Below, one piece after another: positions 6,394 to 11,940 of a DNA stretch of 11,940 bases (the first letter of the stretch is position 1; the number at the start of each line of letters is the position of its first letter). The position numbers were made by a program, and so were the translations under genes. Source of the DNA: Candidatus Omnitrophota bacterium (lineage in GTDB: Bacteria; Omnitrophota; Gorgyraeia; JABMQH01); NCBI GenBank assembly GCA_026387595.1, contig JAPLLL010000050.1:1-11940 (forward strand), read 5' to 3'. The notes beneath the pieces were generated by a model. The model was given only the letters and a program-made list of their open reading frames with translations. It was not told the origin of the DNA and searched no databases.

Positions 6394-6734
6394 CCTGCAT
6401 AGAATGCCCGAAAGGCTGTAATCTGTCCGTAGATATCGAGAACTGCCGCGTTATGAAAGTGGAAGGCCATAAATGCCCCAAGGGCGAACCATATGCGGTT
6501 TCTGAGATCGAAAACCCGCAGAGGGTGCTTACTGCTGTAGTTTTGTCAAAAGGTTTGTCGTTAAAAATGATACCTGTGCGCACTGATAAACCCATACCAA
6601 AGGCAAAGATCATCGATGCGGCTTTGGCAATAAAAAAGCTTCAAATTACAAAGCCGGTCAAAGCCGGCGATGTGATCGCCGGGAATTTCATGGGCCTTGA
6701 CGTGAATTTGATTGCTACAAGGGATATGACGTAG
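6375..6734 (+). CDS. DUF1667 four-cysteine protein of the glycerol-3-phosphate dehydrogenase set
   Basis: A 119-residue small protein matching the DUF1667 pattern: CIECPKGC (Cys8, Cys11, Cys15), then GHKCPKGEPYA (Cys34), NPQRVLTAVV, PVRTDKPIPK (67-76) and GDVIAGN. The four N-terminal cysteines plausibly bind an iron-sulfur cluster or another metal; this is inference, not shown by the sequence. Family members are encoded directly after the FAD oxidoreductase and GlpA-like gene and are thought to be a third subunit. The start at 6375 lies inside the frameshifted end of the previous gene (19-nt overlap), but 7 bp after the stop of that gene's presumed original frame, which would be normal operon spacing. 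No strong Shine-Dalgarno is visible. It is the last gene of the glycerol operon. Confidence 0.92.
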   Translation: MENRKLTCIECPKGCNLSVDIENCRVMKVEGHKCPKGEPYAVSEIENPQRVLTAVVLSKGLSLKMIPVRTDKPIPKAKIIDAALAIKKLQITKPVKAGDVIAGNFMGLDVNLIATRDMT

Positions 6735-6740
6735 TATACT
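6712..6740 (+). promoter_or_regulatory. Candidate promoter of the pilin-like gene array
   Basis: TTGCTA (6712-6717) and TATACT (6735-6740) are separated by 17 bp and match the sigma70 consensus at 4 of 6 and 5 of 6 positions. Transcription would begin near 6747, giving a leader of only about 13 nt before ATG 6760 that just includes AAGAG. The -35 lies inside the end of the DUF1667 gene. It would let the pilin array be expressed apart from the glycerol operon. Confidence 0.4.
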
Positions 6741-6759
6741 CATCGCAAAAGAGATGCCA

Positions 6760-7350
6760 ATGAAAAAATCATTTACCCCGTTAGAGATACCAATCGTGAA
6801 TAGTAAAAAAACAAAATCTCTAACGGGGTTTACGCTGATCGAGCTTTTGATAGTGATAGTTATTGTCGCTATCATGGCCTCGTTCGGGCTTCAGCAATAT
6901 AAAATTATTATGTCCAAGGCCCGGGGAACCGAGGCTATGGATCTTTTAAGCGCACTTGCCGCGGACGGGCTGAAGCATTATAGCATATATGGGAAGTATC
7001 CCGAAATGACTGTTGTAGACGGAAAACTAAACGGCCCGACTGTTTCCGTTCCTCAAGATACAGCCAATTTTACGTTTTCTGTTACACCTTGGTATTTTGA
7101 CCCTGAGGATCCGTATTCAGGGGGGTACATTACTTTTGCCGCCACATCAAAAGATGGCAAATCTTACGATTATGGTATACTTGTTTTTATCAAGTTTACC
7201 GTTATATCCATAAAGAGCGTACTCGCTCGGTTGGGCTTGGACCCTTCTAAACCACCACCAGAAATAAAATGCGGGAGCTACGCTTCAATTTATCAATGCT
7301 ATTATTACACGGTAGGCGGGCACAAGAAATCACCATGGCCGGGCATGTGA
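6760..7350 (+). CDS. Type IV pilin-like protein A1 (prepilin leader carrying a palindromic insert)
   Basis: A 196-residue membrane-anchored pilin or pseudopilin precursor, counted from ATG 6760 (an in-frame ATG at 6754 is an alternative; 6760 is chosen because it gives the MKKSFT start shared by all four paralogues). The leader is 23 residues, ending LTG; prepilin peptidase should cut at G23-F24, leaving FTLIE with Glu at +5. The hydrophobic N-terminal helix spans about 26-46. Residues 7-25 come from a 53-bp palindromic element plus a 4-bp duplication. The globular part shares KLNGPTVSVP (89-98) with its paralogues and ends with CGSYASIYQC (Cys171, Cys180) and a WPGM tail. It could be a minor pilin or a type II secretion pseudopilin; the C-terminal domain is not one I recognise. 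The stop is 2 bp before the next gene. It pairs with gene A2, not with its direct neighbour. Confidence 0.88.
   Translation: MKKSFTPLEIPIVNSKKTKSLTGFTLIELLIVIVIVAIMASFGLQQYKIIMSKARGTEAMDLLSALAADGLKHYSIYGKYPEMTVVDGKLNGPTVSVPQDTANFTFSVTPWYFDPEDPYSGGYITFAATSKDGKSYDYGILVFIKFTVISIKSVLARLGLDPSKPPPEIKCGSYASIYQCYYYTVGGHKKSPWPGM
6772..6832. mobile_element. 53-bp palindromic element with TTTA target duplication, copy 1
   Basis: The element is 6776-6828. Its terminal inverted repeats are CCCCGTTAGAGAT (6776-6788) and ATCTCTAACGGGG (6816-6828), perfect over 13 bp, around a 27-bp A-rich centre. It is flanked by TTTA on both sides (6772-6775 and 6829-6832). The paralogous B genes have the uninterrupted site (ATCATTTACG in B1). 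The element plus the duplication adds 57 bp, exactly 19 codons. It encodes no transposase, so it would be a non-autonomous, MITE-like or palindromic element inserted in frame in a gene. Confidence 0.8.
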
Positions 7351-7352
7351 AA

Positions 7353-7874
7353 ATGAAAAAATCATTTACGTTGGTTGAACTCTTGATCGTGATCGTTATT
7401 ATTGCGGTCATGGCAAGCTTTGCGCTTCCTAAGTTTGAAGAAGCCTTGTGGAAGGCAAGAGATATGGAAGTCAGGCAATTATTAGAGACTATCTTTAACG
7501 ATATTGTACGATATTACGGCATATATGGGGCGTTCCCGGGTATTAACGAAGTCAGGAAAGGGGACAAATTAGTCGGTCCTACGGTTGCGGTTCCGACCAT
7601 GACGAAAGATTATATGTTAAGTTATTTTGGGAACGGCTCGTTTCGCGGTTTTCTTATGAAGAATGGCCAGATAGCCAGGTTTGAACAAATTAAGCCCGGC
7701 CAGGCTTTATCATACTGGATAGAATATAATCCTGCGCCTTCTGTCATGATAATGGACGTGGAAACATTCGGCGAAAAGATCCAATGCGGGAATTTCCCGC
7801 CGATTTATAAATATCGCCGGTGTGACATGAAGCTGAAAGACGGGACCCCGGTTGAGCTTAACAGGTGGCCATAA
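7353..7874 (+). CDS. Type IV pilin-like protein B1
   Basis: A 173-residue pilin-like precursor starting at ATG 7353 (MKKSFTLVELL); an upstream in-frame start at 7269 lies inside A1 and is rejected. The leader is only MKKS, with serine instead of the usual glycine before the FTLVE cleavage site (Glu at +5). The hydrophobic helix runs from about 7 to 27. The soluble part contains KLVGPTVAVP (72-81), the motif shared by the whole array, and ends CGNFPPIYKYRRC (Cys145, Cys157) with a terminal WP. It follows A1 by 2 bp and precedes A2 by 1 bp, so the four are surely cotranscribed. Shorter than the others by about 20-30 residues. It is probably inner-membrane anchored and part of a pseudopilin complex; its function beyond that is unknown. 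Confidence 0.85.
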   Translation: MKKSFTLVELLIVIVIIAVMASFALPKFEEALWKARDMEVRQLLETIFNDIVRYYGIYGAFPGINEVRKGDKLVGPTVAVPTMTKDYMLSYFGNGSFRGFLMKNGQIARFEQIKPGQALSYWIEYNPAPSVMIMDVETFGEKIQCGNFPPIYKYRRCDMKLKDGTPVELNRWP

Positions 7875-7875
7875 T

Positions 7876-8496
7876 ATGAAAAAATCATTTACCCCGTTAG
7901 AGATACCAATCGTGAATAGTAAAAAAACAAAATCTCTAACGGGGTTTACCCTGATCGAACTTCTGGTGGTGATAGTTATTATTGCGATCATATCCTCGTT
8001 CGGGCTTCAGCAATATAAAATTATTATGTCAAAGGCCCGGGGAACCGAGGCCATGAATCTTTTGAGCGCGCTTGGCGCAGACGGGCTAAAGTACTACAGC
8101 GCATATGGCAGCTTTCCAGAAATCGTTGCTACGGACGGAAAACTGAATGGCCCGGTTGTTTCTATTCCTCAAAATACAGCATATTTTACTTTTTCTGTCA
8201 TAGACTGGATTTCTACACCCGAGCGACAATATGGATGGATTACTTTACGTGCTACTGCAAATAAACCGTTGTCAGATCTTGCCGTAAACGAAATATATGA
8301 ATACAATATAATCATATTTATTGGGTTCAGCGAAATAGGGGTTAAGAGCGTAATTATTAGGTATAGCGTACATGATTCCCCGCCTCCACAAAAAATCGAC
8401 TGCGGGAGTTTGCCCGCGGTTTACGAATATCATTATTACGTTGTGAAAGATCAGTTGGGCAGCAGGAGAAACAAAGCACCTTGGCCGGGCATGTGA
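7876..8496 (+). CDS. Type IV pilin-like protein A2 (prepilin leader carrying the same palindromic insert)
   Basis: A 206-residue paralogue of A1, started at ATG 7876 to give the shared MKKSFT; an upstream in-frame start at 7852 lies inside B1. The leader is again 23 residues ending LTG before FTLIE, with residues 7-25 from the second, identical copy of the 53-bp element. The hydrophobic helix is about 26-46, followed by SFGLQQYKIIMSKARGTEAM, nearly identical to A1. The middle motif KLNGPVVSIP is at 89-98. The C-terminus carries CGSLPAVYEYHYY (Cys176) and ends APWPGM. The central third (about 110-165) differs much from A1 and includes a hydrophobic YNIIIFIGF stretch. It was probably made by duplication of the A1-B1 unit. 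Confidence 0.87.
   Translation: MKKSFTPLEIPIVNSKKTKSLTGFTLIELLVVIVIIAIISSFGLQQYKIIMSKARGTEAMNLLSALGADGLKYYSAYGSFPEIVATDGKLNGPVVSIPQNTAYFTFSVIDWISTPERQYGWITLRATANKPLSDLAVNEIYEYNIIIFIGFSEIGVKSVIIRYSVHDSPPPQKIDCGSLPAVYEYHYYVVKDQLGSRRNKAPWPGM
7888..7948. mobile_element. 53-bp palindromic element with TTTA target duplication, copy 2
   Basis: The element is 7892-7944, identical base for base to 6776-6828, in the same orientation and at the same codon of the paralogous gene. It is flanked by TTTA at 7888-7891 and 7945-7948. Sharing of site and orientation points to insertion before the gene duplication rather than two insertions. Confidence 0.8.
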
Positions 8497-8498
8497 GA

Positions 8499-9089
8499 AT
8501 GAAAAAATCTTTTACACTGATTGAACTTCTGATAGTGATAGTTATTATCGGTATCCTGGCCAGCCTAGCCATTCCTAAACTTGAGCTTATGGTCATAAGG
8601 GCCCGAGAAACCGAGGCAAGGGGTTTATTAGAGTTACTTGTAAATGACATGATACAGAACTATTATTGCATATACGGTAAAGTTCCGGATAGGGAAGATA
8701 TTGTAAAACGTGAGGAAAACAAATTAACCGGCCCCACTGTCACGATTCCATACAAAACAATGTACTTTGAGTTTGATTATTCTCCGAATGGTGGTTCCTT
8801 GGCTAGCTTTACTGCCACGGCGATATGGAGAGACAGCCTTGGTAATCCACAATACTTTGGGGACTTACAATTAAAGGAGGGGCAGGTTAGGATATTTGTG
8901 CTTGATATTTTGCCAGATGTCATAAGTTCCGCGTTTCCAAAGAGAGTAAGAGTAGAATGTGGAAATTATCCGCCGATCTACAAAGGTAAGGCATCTTTAA
9001 TAAAAACGAACGGTGTTGCGGTGTGGAAATGGGAATGGCCGGGAGCGGAACAAAATGGCCCACCCATCTCGCCGGTGGAGCTACCATGA
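8499..9089 (+). CDS. Type IV pilin-like protein B2
   Basis: A 196-residue pilin-like precursor from ATG 8499 (MKKSFTLIELL); an in-frame TTG at 8481 lies inside A2 and is rejected. Like B1 it has a four-residue leader with serine before the cleavage site. The hydrophobic helix is about 7-27. The array motif KLTGPTVTIP is at 75-84. A CGNYPPIYK block (Cys154) precedes a WEWPG stretch at 178-182; a further 14 residues follow, unlike the WP ends of the other members. The centre differs from B1. It starts 2 bp after A2, and its TGA overlaps as ATGA with a 41-codon remnant of a fifth pilin tail. Likely exported and processed by prepilin peptidase despite the missing glycine; the role is unknown. Confidence 0.85.
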   Translation: MKKSFTLIELLIVIVIIGILASLAIPKLELMVIRARETEARGLLELLVNDMIQNYYCIYGKVPDREDIVKREENKLTGPTVTIPYKTMYFEFDYSPNGGSLASFTATAIWRDSLGNPQYFGDLQLKEGQVRIFVLDILPDVISSAFPKRVRVECGNYPPIYKGKASLIKTNGVAVWKWEWPGAEQNGPPISPVELP

Positions 9090-9211
9090 CAGGGCCAAAG
9101 GTATATTCCGGGGATTTTGCGCCGCTTTACAAATTTTATTGTCACACGATAAAAACAGAAAGTCACAATTTCCAGGGTAAACCTTATTGGCCTTCCGGCC
9201 AGGGGAAATAA
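9086..9211 (+). pseudogene. Orphan C-terminal tail of a fifth pilin-like gene
   Basis: A 41-residue reading frame with no prepilin N-terminus. Its sequence SGDFAPLYKFYC followed by PYWPSG matches the closing block of the array members (CGNFPPIYKY and a terminal WP in B1), with serine in place of the conserved cysteine. The start ATG 9086 overlaps the B2 stop as ATGA, and the TAA ends 3 bp before tilS. It is most simply what is left after deletion of a fifth copy, although the coupled start means a short peptide could be made. The last codons contain the tilS ribosome site. Confidence 0.6.
9201..9207 (+). promoter_or_regulatory. Ribosome binding site of tilS
   Basis: AGGGGAA at 9201-9207 ends 7 bp before ATG 9215 and supports that start. 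It lies within the last codons of the orphan pilin tail. Confidence 0.6.
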
Positions 9212-9214
9212 AAA

Positions 9215-9748
9215 ATGTTAATAGCCGTGAGAGAATCGCTTAAGCATGAAGGTATGCTTGGAAAAGGCGACAAAATACTGGTAGCCGTTTCAGGTGGGCC
9301 GGATTCGATCGCATTGCTTTACGTCCTATATACCCTTAAAAATGAGCTGGGGCTTAAACTGTTTGTGGGCCACCTGAACCACATGATAAGGCCCGATGCC
9401 GCAAAAGATGCGATATTTGTTAAAAAGTTGGTAAAAAAATTGCGCATCCCTGTAATAATAGAAACCGTAGACGTGCCGCAGCTTGCAAAAAGCAGCAAGC
9501 GCTCCATGGAAGATGCAGCAAGGCTTGCGCGGTATGATTTTTTTACGAGGGCTGCGGAAAAAACCGGAGCAAATAAAATTGCCCTGGCCCACACGATGGA
9601 TGATCGTCCTTATGCGGCTTTTGCGCGGTTCCGGTCTTCTAGGCTTGAGCGGCATGCCTGCGAAAAGGGATCTGGGCGGCATAGAGATAGTCCGCCCATT
9701 CATAAAGACATCAAAGAAAGAGATACTGCGGTTTTTGTCCCGTCGTAA
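9215..9748 (+). pseudogene. tilS: tRNA(Ile)-lysidine synthase, N-terminal half (frameshifted)
   Basis: TilS uses ATP to attach lysine to C34 of the CAU-anticodon tRNA-Ile so that it reads AUA. The N-terminal PP-loop ATPase domain is clear: SGGPDS at 26-31, VGHLNHMIRP at 51-60, SMEDAARLARYDFF at 97-110 and IALAHTMDD at 122-130. The real homology ends at base 9604. The remaining residues to the stop at 9748 are out of frame, while the continuation of TilS (VLMRLLRGSG) is found in the frame starting at 9606. The family has DDQAET at this point; here only one base stands between the second Asp codon and the Val codon, so 11 nt (most of the Q-A-E-T codons) are missing. The start has a good Shine-Dalgarno. 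ftsH follows, as in many bacteria. Confidence 0.85.
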
Positions 9749-10598
9749 AATCTCATTTCGCAAAGATGCCACCAACCAGCAACCGGTTTACCTGCGCAAC
9801 AAGATACGCCTCAAGCTGCTGCCGTTCATCGAAAAAGAATTTGCGCCTGATGTAAAGCGCATACTGGCCGATACAGCCCAGAACCTGAGGATCGATTATG
9901 AATATCTGTCCAAAATCGCCGCGAAGAAATTTAAACAATATGCTAGGGCCGCAGACGCCGGGATCCGCCTCAGCGAAACTTTTTTAAAAGAAGACACCGC
10001 GGTTCAACGGATGATCATCAGGGAGGCGATAAAAAGAGTTAAGGGTGATTTGAGCTCTGTTACCTACGGCCATTGGGAGGACCTGAACAGATTATTAAAG
10101 AAAAATGCGAGATGGTCAATGACTTTGCCGGGTGGGCTTATTGTCTTAAGGGACAAGAAAAATTTAGTTTTTTCCAAGAATGGAGTTAAAGTGTGGAATG
10201 ATTTGACAGATATTCTTTGTCAACTGCAGATACCCGGCAAGACAAAAATTCCCGGGATAAAGAAAAGTATTTACGCTGATTTTGCAAAAAGGACCCCTGA
10301 TTTTAAATCCAAGGAATCAAAAAATAAGGAATATTTTGACTTTGGAAAATTAAAACTTCCACTGATGGTTCGATTTCGCAGGGGTAAAGACAAGATTAAG
10401 CCTCTGGGGATGGTTCACTATAAAAAGTTGAAAAAGCTTTTTATAGACGAGAAGGCCCCGTTTGAAAACCGCAACAGGATTCCGCTTGTTATATCCGGTG
10501 GTAGGATTATTTGGGTATGCGGCGTTAAAAGGTCCGATCACGCAAAGGTTGGCACCCGCGCAAAAAAAGTGCTGAGATTAAAATTCTTGCAATATTGA
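9606..10598 (+). pseudogene. tilS: tRNA(Ile)-lysidine synthase, C-terminal half (frameshifted)
   Basis: This continues TilS for 330 residues in the shifted frame. VLMRLLRGSGLLGLSGM (from 9606) completes the PP-loop domain, then IVRPFIKTSKKEI and RNKIRLKLLPFI follow. The C-terminal tRNA-binding domain is complete: MVRFRRGKDKIKPLG, KKLKKLFIDEKAP, RIPLV and WVCGVKRSD. The frame is open back to before 9483, but those upstream residues are a shadow of the N-terminal half. Together with the first 130 residues and the four missing codons the protein would be about 464 residues, normal for TilS. Apart from the single lesion no other damage is visible, which points to a very recent mutation or a sequence error. 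The stop lies 37 bp before ftsH. Confidence 0.85.
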
Positions 10599-10635
10599 GA
10601 TTATATGGTAACATAAGTCTGTTTTAAAAAATGCC

Positions 10636-11940
10636 ATGGAAAAAAAGAAAATTAAAAAGAGCAAAATGCCTCCGGCTCTGCCGCCGTCAAAAAACGGCAG
10701 GAACCTCACGATCTGGATCCTCATTTTTCTGGGGATAATATATATATTCCAGATGGGGCCGCGTTCGTTCGAAAAGGTGCCGATCCCGATATCCTACGGG
10801 AAATTCTACGAGATACTATCCACAAACGATAAGACCCGCTTTATCAAATCCGCGGCGCTTACCGAAAACATGGTCCGCGGCGATTTTACGGACGGCTCAA
10901 GGTTCCTTGTCACTATACAGGACAAGGATGATGATGTCGTAAGGCTGCTGCGCCAGACCGTGAAGGATTTCGATATAAAACCGCCCCGCACGCTTTGGAT
11001 GAACCTTTTCATATCATTCGGCCCGTTGCTTTTGTTCATATTCTTCCTGTGGTACATGTACCGCGGGGCAGGCCAGATGGGCGGCGGCCGTATCTTGTCT
11101 TTCGGGAAATCCCGCGCGCTTTTAGCGACAGCCGATAATATGAAGGATCCATTTAACGCCGTTGCAGGCGTTGACGAGGCGACAGAAGAACTCAAGGAAG
11201 TCATTGAGTTCTTAAGGGATCCGAAGAAATTTCAGCGCCTTGGCGGCAAGATTCCAAAGGGCGTGCTTTTATTAGGGCCGCCGGGCTGCGGCAAGACATT
11301 GCTTGCAAAGGCCGTGGCCGGTGAAGCCGGGGTCCCGTTCTTAAGCATATCCGGGTCGGATTTTGTCGAGATGTTCGTGGGCGTGGGCGCTTCGCGCGTG
11401 CGCGACCTGTTCGAGCAGGCAAAACGCACGGCAAAACAGGGCGGTAAAGGCGCGATAATATTTATAGACGAGATAGATGCGGTCGGCCGGCAGCGTTTCG
11501 CAGGTATAGGCGGCGGCCATGATGAAAGAGAACAAACGTTGAACGCGCTTCTTGTCGAGATGGACGGATTTAATACTCAGGAAGGCGTTATCCTGATAGC
11601 CGCGACCAACAGGCCCGACGTGTTGGATCCCGCGCTTTTGCGGCCGGGCAGGTTTGACCGGCACATAGTGATACACCTTCCGGATATTGTCGGCAGAGAA
11701 GCAATACTTAAGGTGCATACACGCTCCATAAAACTGGATCCTACTGTGGATCTAAAGCTTATCGCGCGGCAGACTTCCCTTTTTTCAGGAGCAGATCTTG
11801 CGAACCTGTGCAATGAAGCGGCGCTGCTTGCCGCAAGGCGGAATAAAAATACGGTTGAGCGCATTGACATGGAGGACGCGATCGAGCGGGTCATAATGGG
11901 CCCCGAGAAAAAGAGCAGGGTCATGTCAAAACGCGAGAAA
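10636..11940 (+). CDS. ftsH: ATP-dependent zinc metalloprotease FtsH, 3' end outside window
   Basis: The first 435 residues of the membrane-bound AAA+ protease that degrades unneeded or misfolded membrane and cytosolic proteins. Two membrane segments are visible (about 24-39 and 122-141) bounding a periplasmic domain of roughly 80 residues. Then come the AAA module with Walker A GPPGCGKT (214-221), pore-loop FVGVG (247-251), Walker B IIFIDEID (274-281) and the second region of homology ATNRPDVLDPALLRPGRFDR (323-342), followed by the AAA lid. The HExxH zinc protease domain would lie beyond base 11940. Walker A has Cys where most FtsH have Thr, a known variant. The start is ATG 10636; the nearby ATG 10631 is in another frame. 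No strong ribosome site is visible. It follows tilS, a common order. Confidence 0.97.
   Translation, partial: MEKKKIKKSKMPPALPPSKNGRNLTIWILIFLGIIYIFQMGPRSFEKVPIPISYGKFYEILSTNDKTRFIKSAALTENMVRGDFTDGSRFLVTIQDKDDDVVRLLRQTVKDFDIKPPRTLWMNLFISFGPLLLFIFFLWYMYRGAGQMGGGRILSFGKSRALLATADNMKDPFNAVAGVDEATEELKEVIEFLRDPKKFQRLGGKIPKGVLLLGPPGCGKTLLAKAVAGEAGVPFLSISGSDFVEMFVGVGASRVRDLFEQAKRTAKQGGKGAIIFIDEIDAVGRQRFAGIGGGHDEREQTLNALLVEMDGFNTQEGVILIAATNRPDVLDPALLRPGRFDRHIVIHLPDIVGREAILKVHTRSIKLDPTVDLKLIARQTSLFSGADLANLCNEAALLAARRNKNTVERIDMEDAIERVIMGPEKKSRVMSKREK

Larger units (their letters stand above)
6760..9089 (+). repeat. Tandem duplication of a two-gene pilin module (A1-B1-A2-B2)
   Basis: Unit 1 is 6760-7874 and unit 2 is 7876-9089. 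A1 and A2 share the leader insert and SFGLQQYKIIMSKARGTEAM; B1 and B2 both lack the insert and share an arrangement of charged residues after the helix. The A-to-B junction is the same in both units: the bases GGCCGGGCATGTGA, two or so bases, then ATGAAAAAATC, with a 2-bp intergenic gap. Identity falls off sharply in the C-terminal halves, so the duplication is not recent. Confidence 0.75.

Noticed and set aside
7269..7352. N-terminal extension of pilin B1 (and the similar ones of A2 from 7852 and B2 from 8481)
   Set aside because: The extensions lie inside the upstream gene and would put extra residues before the short positively charged leader; all four paralogues align at MKKSFT.
9596..9748. 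Programmed ribosomal frameshift in tilS
   Set aside because: There is no slippery heptamer at the junction, and the conserved Gln-Ala-Glu-Thr codons are missing, which a frameshift cannot restore.
10587..10614. Promoter before ftsH (TTGCAA, 16 bp, TAACAT)
   Set aside because: Only 4 of 6 matches in each box; too weak to list as a feature.

Overview
The window looks like a chromosomal segment of an uncultured Gram-negative-type bacterium with moderate GC content. Four adjacent genes begin with the type IV prepilin signature FTL(I/V)ELL. FtsH has the Walker A variant GPPGCGKT, and short palindromic repeats sit between and inside genes. These traits remind me of the Omnitrophota/PVC side of the tree. 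That placement is an inference from general impressions, not from a marker gene. AUA codons are common in all the genes, which matters for the broken tilS described below.

Layout. Bases 1-1280 hold the 3' part of a PAS-GAF-HD-GYP signalling gene. Bases 1281-1753 are non-coding: a sigma70-like promoter, one tRNA with a CAT anticodon, and several copies of a small hairpin repeat with conserved CCC-TC / TC-GGG ends. Bases 1754-6734 form a tight same-strand operon for glycerol use: a monoacylglycerol-lipase-like hydrolase, glycerol kinase (glpK), a GlpA-like FAD dehydrogenase with a C-terminal four-Cys domain, a second FAD/NAD-dependent oxidoreductase that has lost its C-terminus, and a DUF1667 protein. 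Together they would turn acylglycerol into glycerol, glycerol 3-phosphate and dihydroxyacetone phosphate, passing electrons through the three-protein dehydrogenase set.

Bases 6760-9211 hold an A-B-A-B tandem array of four pilin-like genes plus an orphan pilin tail. Both A genes carry an identical 53-bp palindromic insert inside the prepilin leader. It has 13-bp terminal inverted repeats and is flanked by TTTA duplications. It is in frame and creates the glycine at the prepilin peptidase site. This is the most unusual feature of the window.

Bases 9215-11940 hold tilS, interrupted by an apparent 11-nt deletion in its conserved PP-loop region, and the first 435 codons of ftsH, a common tilS neighbour. 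All genes are on the + strand. Two conserved genes (tilS and the second FAD oxidoreductase) carry out-of-frame internal deletions. Whether these are real mutations or assembly artefacts cannot be decided from the sequence alone.
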